From contig VTPC01003914.1 of NCBI GenBank assembly GCA_011009095.1, positions 1-64,000 of the forward strand: 64,000 nucleotides of DNA, read 5' to 3'. A program made the translations under genes and the position numbers. Numbering within the stretch: the stretch's first letter is position 1; every line of letters starts with the position of its first letter. The stretch comes from Ignelater luminosus (Eukaryota > Arthropoda > Insecta > Coleoptera > Elateridae). The notes beneath the pieces were generated by a model, which saw only the letters and a list, made by a program, of their open reading frames with translations, did not search any database and had not been told where the DNA came from. Of the stretch, positions 1 through 14,000 are shown piece by piece.

Positions 1-111
1 TAATCTAAAAATTACAGTAAAACAAAATACAAGAATTAATAATAAAAGCCAGACATGTTCATGTTAAAGACTGTATGTAAAAGGAATATTCCATATATTA
101 ACGAGCCATAT

Positions 112-575
112 ACAGTGTGTCCGTGGATTGAGTTGACAAGAGGAAAATTTTTTTATTATTGGTCTCAGAACAAAATGTCACTCTTGATAAAATTTTCTGC
201 TTGTTTCAAAACCTCCAATAATGGTAATATAATTTTGATGTTACCAACAAAAATGAAGAAAATTTTAAAAAACGCATTATTTTAGTATAAAAAAATGACT
301 AAGTTCTAAATTTACTTGAAAATCAGATTACCATGTTTGAACTGCACCTGAAAAAAAAAGCTAACATGGCAATCTGATTTTTGAATAAATTTAGAACTTA
401 GTCGGTTTTTTTTAAAATAAAATAATGCGTTTTTAAAATTTTTCATTATTGTTGGTAACATCAAAATTATATTACCATTATTGGAGGTTTTGAAACAAGC
501 AAAAAATTTTATCAAGTCACATTTTGTCCTAAAGCCAATAATAAAAAAATTTTTCCTCTTGTCAACAAGCATATT
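112..575. repeat. Foldback/MITE-like hairpin
   Basis: The left arm (about 132-330) is repeated in inverted orientation at about 340-567; both arms carry the same tract, visible as the shared translated string FKTSNNGNIILMLPT on opposite strands. The centre lies near 345-355. The left outer end has CAGTGTGTCC after TA, the terminal motif shared with the other hairpins in this window. The matching right terminus is missing, so this copy is truncated. Confidence 0.75.
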
Positions 576-713
576 TTTTTATAGACTAGTCAGTTTACAA
601 AAGGACTAGGAATTTTATATATAAGCATGGCCTAACTGCACCTAGACCGTATATGAAATTTGTCATGACATGAATGTCTGTTTCTTTTCATTTATTTGTA
701 AGGTTTAAACTAC

Positions 714-839
714 TGTAATCAATTGCACCAACCATTTGATTGCCATCGAAATTGATTGGTAATCAAAAAGTCATAAGTATGATTTTATGATCTACAATCA
801 ATTTTGATGGCAATCAAAACATTAGTGCAATCAGTTACA
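714..839. repeat. Short MITE with inverted repeats
   Basis: About 126 bp. The left end TGTAATCAATTGCAC and right end GTGCAATCAGTTACA are inverted copies. The similarity continues inward (TTTGATTGCCATCGAAATTG against the inverse of CAATTTTGATGGCAATCAAA), so the whole unit folds into one hairpin. It has no coding capacity; the family is not recognised. Confidence 0.7.
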
Positions 840-1194
840 AATTCACCACCATAGGCAGCAACAGAAAAAGACCATAAACTCTTCTTTGAATTCGAGTTAC
901 AGGGACTTTTGTAGCTTTGGTTCCTCTATTTTCTTTCGGGTTATAGAAATTTGAGTTCTGGGAGTCAAAATATGTGCAATTAGTATACGAAGTGCAAGGA
1001 CACGCAATAAATTTCGAGTTGAAGAGAGACTCGAGTTCAACTTATGGGAGTTCCCCTGTATTTCAAACATGTTTTTTTGTTCAATATAAAGGAAACTCTT
1101 TTAAGTATGTTAGTATGTGGTCTTGTATTGTTTTTTCACATTCTCCGTTTAACTTGGATTTTCATTATGTCGGACTGGCTCCACTCCCAGTTGA

Positions 1195-1560
1195 TCCGAC
1201 TTAGCAAGGTTCTACTGTAACTGAAAGCATCAACTTGTTGATCTAAATCAGATTCTACTAGTTCTTTCAATTTAGTCCATGAAGTGCTGCTAAAGAAGAT
1301 GGTGGTGTCATTTGTAAAGCTAAATGACTTTTCCTTCTACAAACAGTTGAAGTATTTCGTTGACATAAATTAAAAATAAAATTGATCTAAGGAATGTTCC
1401 TTGAGGAACTCCAAATTGAATAACAACTTCTTTATTTATACTTTACCTATTTGAACAACTTAATTTCTATCTCACATAAATTCGAAGGAGACTCCTTGAA
1501 AACCAATACTGTGCAAGGATTCAAACAAATGAGAATGACTTACATTATCAAACTAAAATA
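1195..1560 (-). pseudogene. Non-LTR retrotransposon reverse-transcriptase relic
   Basis: Minus-strand translation near 1394-1412 reads FGVPQGTFLRSILFLIYVN, the classical motif of non-LTR reverse transcriptases. After a frameshift, 1303-1320 reads FTNDTTIFF, equivalent to the catalytic (A/F)ADD box with one Asp replaced by Asn. Upstream residues (HSIGFQGVSFEF) fit the preceding conserved block. Stops and at least one frameshift interrupt it. It lies in a PPP4R1 intron, same strand as the gene. Dead fragment; clade not assignable from so little. Confidence 0.75.
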
Positions 1561-1803
1561 ACTACTACTTAATTTTCCTTAAATCCAAATCGATTCTGAT
1601 AATATTGTTTTTCAAGATATTTCACAATTCTACTTGTTTTTAAATTTTTTCCGTTCTCTTAACTGAATTTGAGATTAGTGAAATCAATCTTATAATAGTT
1701 TACATTTTTACAAATAAATTATTTTACTTTTAAGATTATTTTGGATTTTAGGATGAAAGTGTGCTGAACTATATTGTCCCCACAATCATCACTATGTACT
1801 TAC

Positions 1804-2025
1804 CAATAATAAAGCAACTTCACGAACTGCCGCCACTTTATCACAAAGCAATTCCTGCGCAAGAATGCTGATATGCTTTGTTGCATCCCCTGGGCGAAAC
1901 AAGGGAACAGCAAGTAGAAGCTGCTCAGCTAGTTCCTGCCTAAACCTCCAGTTTGCTTCGTTGTCCGTTTGCAAAAATTCTGCTAACCTAGGTAAATATA
2001 TGTTCCTTTTGGATGGACTTATCAG
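1804..2025 (-). CDS. PPP4R1: PPP4R1 coding exon, last one visible
   Basis: 222 nt, exactly 74 codons, phase 0 at both ends. The acceptor is TTCTTTTTTCAG and the donor GTAAGT (1803-1798). It encodes SPSKRNIYLPRLAEFLQTDN, NWRFRQELAEQLLLAVPLF and LCDKVAAVREVALLL. In vertebrate PPP4R1 roughly another hundred residues follow; no such coding sequence was found between 1 and 1803, so the remaining exon or exons lie outside the window. Confidence 0.93.
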
Positions 2026-5000
2026 CTGAAAAAAGAATATTAAGTCTTAATCAAAATAACAACGTAAATTTATTAAATATTTACCCTTAGAAAATGAGCT
2101 AGATGTTTTAAAACTCCTATGCGAACTTCGTCTAGATCTTTTATAAATCCTTCAAAAATTGGTGTTAAATTATTTGTCGCAATATCAGGACCTAAGATCA
2201 TAGCTAGTTCGTGTAAACTACTTGCAACAGTTCTTCTAACTTTATATTGCATATTAGCTGCTAATACTTCTACAGTATCTTTGAGCAAGTACCAATTTTT
2301 ACTGCCCAGCGTTAGCGCCACAGCTGGTAATGAATATGCACAATGGTAGGCCATTTCATTATCTGTATTTTGAGCTAAATTAGGATCAGTCATAGATACA
2401 AAATGATCAATAAGAAGTTGCGGTACTATATGTTGAGGTGGTTCTATTACATTTTGTACTGGTTGCTGTAACTGCTGTTGATCAGCTTCTTGTTCTTGGC
2501 CATTTTCGTATTTATCTATTCTATTAAGTTCTCGTTGGAGGTACACAGAAAACTTATCAGTAAAAACTTTATCTGTAAAAAAACAGATTTTGTTTAAACT
2601 AACAATATCGCTTGAAGTTAGCCATTACTTTTACTTACCCATTTTTGGATACGGTAACGACTTTGATGCGTTTGACTGCTCATTATTAGAGATCATTGTA
2701 GAAAATGAATCTGAACTTTCCTTTAAAAAAAACACACATATTAAACACACAATCTCAAAGTATGATGTCTAAATTAACTTCAATTAACTACAGTTTATCA
2801 GTCGCATGTTTATATCTTCATTTATGTTTCAGAAGACCGTCATGAAATTTTCATCACAAAAGAAAAAAAAAGGCAAAAAATAAAAATACAAAACTTAAAA
2901 ACCACACAAATAATTCATTTATGACATACGTAAATATTATCCGACAATAATGTCAAAGATGGTTGGTTGGTGCAAAAAATAGTTATGTTCCCATAACCTC
3001 AAAAATATAACTACGATTACTATTATTTGAATTTATTTTGAATGTTTTTAATGAAAAAAATATAATATACATACCTTATTGTTATTATTACTAAAACTAT
3101 CATTCCTACTGGTATGTTGCTCTTGCTTTAGAACTGGTAACTCGGCATTAATAATACTTGGATCTAACGGCATTTCAGGACTAATATACCAATAATTATA
3201 CGAATTGTACTGTTCAAGATTTTCTACTTCGTTGCTTTTCATTTCTATTTTCGTACAATTATGGTTTTGCTTAGTCGAACTATTATTGTTAAAAGCACCA
3301 ACCATTACTAAACAACCATCCCTATTGCAAGAAGTTAAATTTGCGTCGGGCTTATTATTATATACATCATTTAATACACAACAACGTTCATCATTATTCA
3401 ATAAATCTTTGTATTTAATTGGTTCGCTAAGTTCACTAACGTTTTGGCTAGCGAAATTATCTAAATTATCACAAGATTTATGATGAATCTCGTCTATCAC
3501 ATTTGTATTATTTGATGATTCGTGTTCACCAACGTTCAAATCATTTCTAAGACTAAGTACAGCATTTTTTACAGTTTCAACTATCTCTTTAAAATCTACT
3601 GATTCATTATTATTTTGAAGATTTAATATTGGATTATTATTATCTACTTCTAAATTATTTACAGAATTTAGCACATGATTTTCGTACTGCCTCGAATTAA
3701 CGTGATTATTCAAAGAACTTTCCCTTACTGTTAAATCTGTTGCTTCAACGGTACTACTATCTTTGGAAAAATTTGTTTCGTTTAAATTAACTTCTTCAGT
3801 ACCGCTAACATCCAACTCAAGTGCAACATTATCTATTCTAATCTCTTTACAATCACCATTACTACCATTTTCTAAATCATTCAAAGGATTAAAAATAATG
3901 TCATCATCATCATCTTTCTCTATACAATTTTGTTGTTCTTCATCTATATTCGTGGATCGCTCTTGAAGTTGATATAACATTCTTAATTCTCCCACAGACC
4001 TAAGTATATTGGCATCAGTATATGTGGGAGATATCCTAAGAACAGAAACGAGCGCATTATAAACGGTTACATAAAATTTTAATAAATTTGTTTTCGTTTT
4101 TTAAAATAAGATCAGATATAATGAAAAATTATCTGTCATAGATATACTCAGAAGACCGTCGTTGTTATCATCATGCAAAATAAAAGTCAAGATTAAAAAG
4201 AAAATTGCAGTAAAAAAAATGTGAATACTTGCTATACTTACCTAAATTCAGTTCCATTATTGTTGACCAAAACAAGTTCTCCGACACTATTATAGGCCAA
4301 ACTAGTTATAGTAGGATCAGCAAACGTAGAAATAAAAGGCCCCAATGTTTGAAAGGCAGACATGCGCACCCATCGACTTTGATCTTGTAGCAATCTTGCG
4401 AAAACGGGCGCCAAATCAGATCGCCGCCTGATAGATGGACACGCACACGACACCGACATTACTACTTCTGCACAAGCTTTACGAACACCCCAGATGTCAT
4501 CGCCACAGAGTGCTATGTAACATGGTAACTGTAACAAAAAAATTAATTGTTGAATTTGTGAATCACTAATTAATCAATAATTCAATTTGTGCTCATCAAT
4601 TTTACATTTTAGATTATTTTGATTTCATATAAACTATATTGAAAAACCTCGAAGATACCACAATCAAGCTCATCATGTTATGCCTATAAAGTGTCCTGCA
4701 CATGGGGTTATTATTATTAATCAAGTTTGTTTCTGATCTATGTAATCTAAAACATACATGAAGTTATCAGACAATGACATCATCCCAAAAGGGTAAAGAT
4801 TGAATTATATTAAGTAAATGGAAAACTGTTGTGATTACATATTAGTTTATATTCGTGTTACCTGCAGATGTCCCACAAGACACAAATCTTGGCCCTTTGC
4901 TTTTTAATAACATTTTTAATTTGTATTAACTCTTTAAGATTTACCAGGTAAACACCTACAGCAATTTTACTTCAATTACTACAGTTCACAGCAAATATCT

Positions 5001-8000
5001 GAAGTCTTGCAATTGAATGTCTGCAATATTTAAATGGCTGTGAAAAGTCCCCATACTCTACACCTTGATGTGAATTATGCTATAAATTAATGTATTCTGC
5101 AGTACTCTGGCCAGCACAATCACCTGATCTAACACCATTAGATTTCTTTCCTCTGGGGTTATGTCAAGAATCATGTGCTCAATTTTGAAGATGAACAGCA
5201 ATTATTACAGTTACAGCAGCGTTCAACACAAAAAAATCAAAACCAAAATAACTCTATCATGTTTACACCATTAGAATCATGACAAAAGCTATCCAAAACA
5301 ATTTTCAATTGTTTTTCCGCCTATTTAAGAAAATGAGGTTGATGACGGTTACTCGAAACCGAAACGTTGTACAGGAATTTTGTTAGCGTATTTTAATAGA
5401 GAACAAAAAGTGGCAATGGAAAAGTGCTTTTAGTTTTCTGATGTCTCTTTAAATAAAGGAATGAAAAAATAATAACGAAAATCGAGAAATCTACTTTTTT
5501 TTTTAAATATCTCTGAAACTATCCAAGATATCTAGATTTTGCAAACGCCAACAAAAAGGTCCTATGGATAGCCAACTTTCATCCCATTTAACCGATGCTG
5601 TAGCTCTTACCGTTCCCAAGATCCCCATGCTGTGCATCATTATCTTGGACACACTGTATATAAAGGCATCACATTATGAGTTCTATTTGCATCATTTTAG
5701 ATTTGCTAGTCAATATTGATAACTCATGGGTTTTCAGTGTTGTCAACAGTTGGAAGTTAATTGCAATGGTTACGAATTTCTATTTACAAAAAGCTTCAAT
5801 TGAACTTCTACTATAATCTGCAGTCATGGTGTGCTAACAGTCTATCAACTGAGTAAGTTTTACATGTTGGTTTATGTGTCAAAATTAGTTTTTAGAAGTC
5901 TCGCTTGTGTAAATGTTTCTTTTGCTCAATCTAGAGTGCTTTGATATCAATTTGATCAAATATTAAATTTATCAAAGAAGAGAGACAACAAAAATACATG
6001 TATTGATCGTTAGGCAGTTTGACGAACTTAGACTATCCTTCAAAAATGACATTGACAACTGTGTTCATCCTCTACCTATTGAAATATCAAAAACAATATC
6101 AACTCAATCATTCTTGCTTTTTAGTTTTTGAAATTTGATATTCGTGTTGTGATTCCCTCCAGCAAACCTTCAACTTCTTTCAAATGAATTAAGTGAATAA
6201 AACTAAAGATTAACTTGTCTTTTTGTCATAAAACAAGAGAAAGCGCAATGCACAAAACTACTGAAATAAGAAAATTTGCATAAAATGTGACAAGGTCCTT
6301 CAGGGTTAAACATCCATTACAACAAAAGGGAATTAAGTGAACAAATTTTAACAATAATGAATTAAAGTGAATTTTTTTCCTGAAATGAAAAAAGTGCATG
6401 CATGTAAGTGAAATCTAGCTATGAATGTCTAGCATTGCCATCTAACAGGAACAAAAAAAAAGCTAGGAAAGAAAAACAAAACATGACTTCAGATGTTGCC
6501 AAATCAGTCCAAATACAAAATATTGAAAAGAACACTGTAAAATGTAATTTTTGAAAATTTCTCATTCCTGAATAAATTCTGCCAAGGTTCAAAAATCTTT
6601 ATCAATTGTTCCATTTTCAAAAAATTCAATTCCCCAACTTATCCAGATTTTCCAATCTATCTCTAACAAAAGTTCCATATCCAGGAAGTTGACAAAAACG
6701 AACTATTCTAAGATATACAGCAGCAACTTATTATACTAGAATTTCCTTATTTAAGAAAAATCAAAGAAGTCTTGCCTGGTTATGGTAATGCCTGATTCAT
6801 AAAATTTGTAATCTCAGTTGGTTATGGAAGAGAGGGCCAAACATTTGTATATGTGTATTTGGGATATGCCAAATTGTCCTCCTTCTCTTTCATGGTTAAC
6901 AAAAGATCCAAATTTCATGAGTTACTCTATATTTACAACAGATGACAGATAAAGCAAGTAAGGCCAAAAACTTTTAATGTATGTCTTTCATCAAAATCTT
7001 CTCTCACTCTTGAAAGAGTGAATTCAGTACATTCTCAATCATAATTAGGATATTGCCATATAAAAACATCTACTGGATATTATCACTGACTTTGCAATTG
7101 AAACATGTCAAATTAATGACAGTCGGTACAAATATACTACGCGAGAACTCGGACAGGAAAAAATAAAAAAAGGAGAGGGGGAACAAAAAAGAGACAAGAG
7201 ACATCAAAAGTATTACATTTGCGCCAGCCAAGTTTGCAAGGATGAAGTGTTAACATGCATTCTCCTTTTCTAAGACATGCATCACAAAGCATTGGCTACA
7301 TCATAAATCACTTAGCTGGCATGTGCAGTACATTGGAAGATTTTATATTCTGAGAGAACGATGCAGAGAAATAAAGCATGGAAAACAAACAAAACCAAAA
7401 AGACTGCCAATAGTGGTAGTAAAAAGCAAGAAGAAGGTGGTATAAAATTAAGAGAACCAGAGACAAAGTCAGGTACAAGGATGACAAAACTGGTGTGCTC
7501 AACATTGAGAGGAGAAAAACAAGAATCTACACTCCTTGATAAATTTATCCCCAGGATAGTATAACTATATATACAGTGTGCTGATTAAGTATGGCACAAA
7601 TTGAATAACTTGAAAAATATTAATATTTTGAAAAAATACAAAAAGGGGTGTAATAATTCAAATTGTTGGGCATCTTTTAATATTATGCACAAATCAATGA
7701 CGTCATCGATATTTTTTTTTAAATGGCAACCCCAAAATATTTTTGCAGATTATTATTCGCCATTGAATTCTGTGTACAATTTTTCAAATTTACTAACGTT
7801 TTTCGGATATATTTTTTGTTTAGAAAATTTAAAACATTCTAAATCATTTCATATTTTTAAATTTAGTAGGCTTGATTTAAATTAAATTAAAAAACCAAGT
7901 TTGCGTTTGTCCATCGCAGCCGCTCATTATCAGTATTTCTATTCCTTCCTTCTCTGTTAAACGCATCGTCCTCGTTTGTTGCAAATTTCGGTATTTACAA

Positions 8001-11000
8001 CAAATAATAATATCGAGATTCAAATAGTAAATGACAGAAATCTAACTAGATGACATAAGGTAAAATCAAGTTAGCAAATTTGAAAAATTTAAAGATTATT
8101 GTACACAGAATTCAATGGTGAATAATAATCTGCAAAAATATTTTGGGGTTACCATTTAAAAAAATATCGATGACGTCATTGGTCAAATACTTATGACATC
8201 ATTGATTCCTGCATAATATTCAAAGATGCCCAACACTTTAAATTGTTACACCCCTTTTCGTTTTTTCAAAATATTGATATTTTTTGAGTTATTGAATTTG
8301 TTCCATACTTAATTAGCACACTGTATATAGAACAATGATTGCTATGGTATTTATCCAGCTGTTGTAACAACTATATCCATGGGAATAATTCTCCAGTTAA
8401 ACTTAATGGTTGACATTTTTTAATCTTATATAGTGAAACCTCTCTCAATGGACACTTCTGTAATAAGGATACTTTTCTAAGTCGCAAAACATAATCTATG
8501 AGTTTTTACCACTTCATAGCAGACACCTCTGATTACAGACATTTTAGAAAGGTATATGAAGCATCGAGTATAATGTGTCTATATTGAACATGTTACTTCA
8601 GATCTTTTCAATCTAAATCACTATTACTAGTGGAAAATACCGCAATTGTTATTTTTGAGATTAATACTATAAAAATATGACTTTCATTGTCAGTAAATCC
8701 ATGAATTTAGGTTAACATATTCTACATCGCAAGTTTTTTTTGGAAATTTGAAGTTTTGTCTTCTTTATTCTCAACTTTTTTGTTTTTGAACAAATTGCCT
8801 AACCTTTTTACAGAGTATAGAAATTCCTCAACTTTTCCAAGATTTCCAGGTTGCTGGGCACCATGTTAATATTCGTTATTCAAGCAGCAAAAACTTTTTT
8901 CAGATTATGTGGGTAAATAAATGTTTATTTTATTATAAGCATTACTCAACTACCCTGCAAAGGAAAAAGACCCTAATTCTGAAAAACAGTTTTGAGATGT
9001 GAGTTTGGCTCTCTTCAAATTTGTATAAAATAGAACATTTTAAAAATTAGCCTGTATCAAAGTTAGAGCTTTCTCGCTTGGCATATAAATAAATTTCAGT
9101 GCAAGAGTCTATTGATATTCTAAATTCGATTTTGTTTATTTTTCAAGGTAGGACCTCTTTTGCTTGGCAGGGCAGATTATATGATGATGCTTTTACAATT
9201 ACAAACCTTATTGGTTGCTCAGTGAGCAGTAGAAGGAACCAAAAGACTTGAGACTTCTTCAAGATAGTTCTAGTTTATTCTGATATGACTGTACCAATTT
9301 GTTTTGGGTTAACGTAGTGTTTCATTTAACATATGCCTAATAGTTATCAGGTTTTTCTCTTGTTTCTGTTCCAATTAGGTGGTGTGTGCAGTCTACCATG
9401 TTTGTTATTGCTTTTTTCAATTTTATGTTTGTGGTGGTATATCATACCATATAAAAATATAGTATGGAACGAAAGTAAAAAAGACAAACTAACAATTAAG
9501 TTTTCATGGACAAATTTTTATTTTATTTATAATTTTTTTATAACGTATTTTGACATCAAATATACAAAAAAAAACAAACTTAATGTGGAGCAACAAGACC
9601 TTTTTCCTCAATAATTCTTAATTTTTGTCTGCAATACAATTTTTATATCATATCCATCAAAGTGAAGTGAACGAGGTGTTTCAAGATTGAAGGACCATTG
9701 GAAAAGTAAAATATTACGTCATACAAGAACATAACCTCAAAACTGAAATTGACTGCAGTGTTTTTATTTTATAATGGGCAATTTAAGATAATTTATAATT
9801 AGTACTAGTAGTAGTCACCAAAAACAAGAAATCATGTACGAGCTAAATGCGTGCCTCCATCAAGAAATTAAAACCAAAATTCCAAAATGAAAGGTTAGCT
9901 TCCATTTAATGTTAGGTTAGATGGCATGGCAATTTCATGTAACACAGCATAAAAACTTAACCCCCTTTTTTGATGTTTTGGCATAGCTTACAGAAGGGTT
10001 TCTTTAAGTATATGTACTCCAGGCTTAAACGGTCCACGTTTTTGGTTCAAGGTTAAATTCAATTTGAGATACAAAAATACATTTAGAACTAACTTCAGGT
10101 AAAGTATAACTTAACCTACAATTTTTCTATTTGTTTCCGTTTTGCTTAGTGCGCAGGTCATATAATTTTTAACTCACTAATAAGACAGGGTAAGTTGTTC
10201 ATGGAATTTATGGATTTTGAACAAAAAAGATCTTTTTGTATTTTTAATTTGAATGACAAGTTTAACGTCTGATGAAGGCACCCCAGTTTTTAAGATGAAT
10301 ATCAAGTGCACAACTCTACTATTAATAGTTTCTGAACTCCCATGCATTTTATTAAAGCGTTAACTTACATCATTTTCCAACTAATTTAATAATATACAAT
10401 AACAATGAAATTAAATACCGACAATAATATAAAATATCAAGACGTAAACAAAACAGCACAGTTTCAACATAAATTGAAGAGATAATAACAATGTAATAAT
10501 ACAGACATTTACATAGTTGCTATCTGAAACATTATGTAATGCAATGAGTTTATTAAGATTTTAATGCAATCAAAGCGAAATAACCGCTGTTACTTGCAAC
10601 TTGTAAATATACATTAATATATTAGTACACCACTTCACATCTTTGTAATTATATAATTACTGCATTAGGTGCTGTTTACTTTAACTAGTTAAAGCAATAT
10701 TTAAAATGAACAAAAACTAAAATGCCATTACTCACCAAAGTGCGTTCGTAAGCTTCTTTCCCAATAACAGCGCAAAAATCGCCAAAATGTGATGCGCACA
10801 CTTTTCGTACATAAAACATATGATTGGAACACAACTGGGAAAACCGTTGTAGAAAAACTCGTTCCGTCACATCTTGCCCAAGGAATGGCGCTAGACGACT
10901 CATTAACTGCAACAAACAGAAAACTAACTTAATTATCATTTTTGAAAACTTAACCTAATACACAAAACTATAATTAACACACTATATCAATCTAAAATCT

Positions 11001-14000
11001 ATTTCTAGTTGCAGTTCTTTCACTTGAAGAAAAATATGCACCTTTGCGCTCATCAAAGCTGGCTGTGATATGCGTCGAAATCCATTTCACACCCAACTGA
11101 TGAGCACAACAATGCACTTATTATTTACTGTGTAACTGAAATTCCATTTGATACAAAAGAAATTATTTATCGACATCTTATAATTATTTAAACATCGTTG
11201 ATAGTCAATGCAGTATCGCTCATCAAAGCTGGCTGTGATATGAGCCGATTGCATTTCACATCCAGCTGATGAGCGGCACCAACATCTATTAAGTAACGCC
11301 TAGCTCTTCTATATCACACATAAATTATCACTGAGAACTCTTCCAACGTTGCATGGGCCAACAACCCAACTCGTCAAAATGGCTGTGATATCTTGACCAA
11401 GCAAGAATTCACAACCAAATTGACTGCTGGGGCATCAGCAAGTTTTACTTCAATCTTCTTTACTTCCACACCAAACTCTTGATTCACACACGCACACACA
11501 TCATCTGTAGATAAGCAGTGACCAAGCTCATCAAAGTGGCTGTGATATCTTAAGAAATAAAGAATTCACAACCAAATTGATGCGTTGGGCTCCCACATTT
11601 AAATGATGAAACTGTAGACGACTGCAGACTTCTTATAATAACGTTGAAGATAAATAGTCGAGGAGGCAAACCCGATCATGCTCATCAAAGCTGGCTGTGA
11701 TAGATTGAAAATTCTAAGACCGCCAACTCTGACAAGCACGGGCAGGTCCAATTGTACTTATTACTATTTACATGGAAAACTCCGAATGTGAAGTTTACAA
11801 CGTGCATAAAAAATTTTTAGGACTTGCACAGCTGATTTTGATAAGAAAATATTAACTGAAATTCTTCAAGACTGAACACGCATTGATATAAATTTCAATA
11901 AAGTGGGGGGAAAAAAGAATTCTTAAAGAACCCTAATGGATATCTAAATGTAAAACTTTCTAGATGCGATATACCCCAGAGATAGAGAAGAGTCGCCATT
12001 TCATTTGAAAGGTTGAACAAATACATAATAAAAGTTAGCTCTCTAAAGTAAAAATGCTATTAAAATTACTTTCTTCATAACACCAGTCTGCTCAAGGTGT
12101 TTTGTACACATAACCTCAAATTATTGTCAGTACACATGGTTTATTTTAATAGAACCAGCATCTTGTGTGCTTAATTTGAATGTTGACATGAGTAATTGAT
12201 TGTTTTATCAAATACCTACATTAAAAAAAATAGTTAAAAAATTAGTCACCATTGTGATTTCTTCGAGTGGTGATTAACCTTAAAAACAAGTCCCATTTAT
12301 TTTTACAAAGATATTAGAAGATTGCAAACATAACCTAACCTATTCAAACATTGCAATATTTAAGTTGGACTCGTTTCGTAATCATTAAAAATGTACCTAC
12401 AACTTTCTTCCTTTGTATGCAGCTTTTTGATTCAAACAGTGAGGTTATGTTTATGAAATTTTATCAATTCTGATTTCTTTCCTATAAAAAATATAATTTG
12501 AAGATTACATGCTATTACCTATCTATCAGTCATCCTTTTTAAAATTTTTAGAATTTCTTTACGATGCTTCCATCAATATATCAGCTGTACAAATCAATCA
12601 CAAACATGTTTACAATAATTACACATTAACATTAACAATCACGCATGACATATACAAGTAACAAATAATATAAACTGTTGTTTAATGCAGCCTCTCCATG
12701 AAAGACAAGGTAGTGAGACAAAAAGGGTTAAACATCTCACTACCCATGTCTTTCACAAAGCAACCGCTTTTATAAATGAATCCAAACATCAATTAATTAT
12801 TAATATCATTTAACATAATTGTAATTTACATCATCAAACAAAATTAATGCACAAAGCCAAATTAGAATTTTAATATAAAAAAAATGTAACTCAACGTAAC
12901 TGTGAAATTGGTATCTTAAAAAAAAAGATAAATAAATGTATATCAAACTGCCCCCTAGGGGGAATTTGTAGGTTGGAATGCGTGGATCACCCACAATCCA
13001 AATCGAAAGCCATGTGAATTCCACCTACCTTCTTTCATTAGTATAGAGAAAGCTGTTTGTTACCCAAATTACAAAGCAGTAAACATAAGAAATTTAAATG
13101 GCTCATATGAGTGTTAGAATTTCAACTTTGCACATTAATTTCATACAAATTTCTTAACAATTTGCAATAAACAAAAGAAAACTGGTGTCTTACAACAATT
13201 ATACAAAAAGACACCTACCGTGACAGCACCTGTGTGACAATCCATAATACTTTCCATATTAGATAACGAAAGGACAGTCGGACAAACTTGAATCTCTGCT
13301 TGCTGTCGATTTACTAATCCCTTCTCCATCAAAACAAAAAGGGTTGAATGGGCAGTCTTTCTAACTTGATTATCACTGGTGCCTAAATTTCGAACTACCA
13401 TTGGCAAAAGGCAATCGCTGAGAATATGATTTAATTCCGGAATCCGAACTGCACATTCCAAAGCTGTTGTTGCTATATTTGGAATTTGTTCAAGCAGATC
13501 AGTTCTCACCATAGTTTCTGCAACAAACAAAACATTAATTAAAAAGAAATTCTTAGAAGTTTGTTTGATCTTCAATTTTTTTATTTTCTCCAAGTCCATT
13601 TGTTACAGTATAAAATCCTAGCCAACTCGATTTTTTATAATATAAAACAAAATTTTCATTCGTTTTTATCATTATAAATAAATTTTTCTAACTTATTATC
13701 AAGATAACCAATAAAATATTTTGAAACTGACTTAAAGAATTGTTCAGCTGATATCATTATAACAAAAATGTAACAAGTTCCGAGGGAAATGACTACTCTT
13801 AACGGCATCTTAATCCACTTTTGAAACGGTTTACCATGTTGTTCCCAGAGTGTTTATTCGACCGTTAAAAATATTAAAGGAACAACAGGAGCATCAATAC
13901 CTAATTCTACCAAGTTCTAAATTAAATCCTTCGTGTTTACGTGGTCTATTGAAAATGAACAAGATTTCTTCTACAAAACGGCCGGTCCGTTTTTAAGCCG

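Larger units (their letters stand above)
1..1803 (-). other. PPP4R1 3'-side intron filled with repeats
   Basis: No coding exon found on either strand. The stretch holds a long imperfect hairpin (112-575), a small MITE (714-839) and a reverse-transcriptase relic (1195-1560). The rest is unassigned AT-rich sequence. It is inferred to be intron because the exon at 1804-2025 ends in a perfect donor and the family C-terminus is missing. Confidence 0.6.
4529..10735 (-). other. PPP4R1 6.2-kb intron
   Basis: AT-rich, with no exon recognised. It contains a degraded transposase relic (5100-5656) and a 750-bp hairpin MITE (7574-8323). Open frames at 7308-7885 and 9333-9614 overlap the hairpin or low-complexity DNA and show no family signature. 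Nothing else was recognised at 5660-7570 or 8330-10735. Confidence 0.6.
10907..13218 (-). other. PPP4R1 intron hosting the mir-71/mir-2 cluster
   Basis: 2.3-kb intron between two firmly identified coding exons. The six microRNA hairpins lie on the host-gene strand at 12688-12766 and 11040-11742. Between them (11760-12680) and flanking them I see only AT-rich sequence with no coding or repeat signature. Same-strand intronic placement allows co-transcription with PPP4R1, although a separate promoter is also possible. Confidence 0.85.

Noticed and set aside
330..352. Strong acceptor-like sequence (TTTTTTTTTCAG) on the minus strand, followed by GTGCAG
   Set aside because: Sits at the centre of the 112-575 hairpin; the GTGCAG after it is a poor donor and no coding sequence follows.
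312..572. 86-codon minus-strand frame
   Set aside because: It lies in the arm of a hairpin repeat and mirrors a frame on the opposite arm.
2119..3966. Plus-strand frames opposite the PPP4R1 exons (2119-2349, 2590-2772, 3205-3483, 3763-3966)
   Set aside because: Antisense shadows of real minus-strand coding exons.
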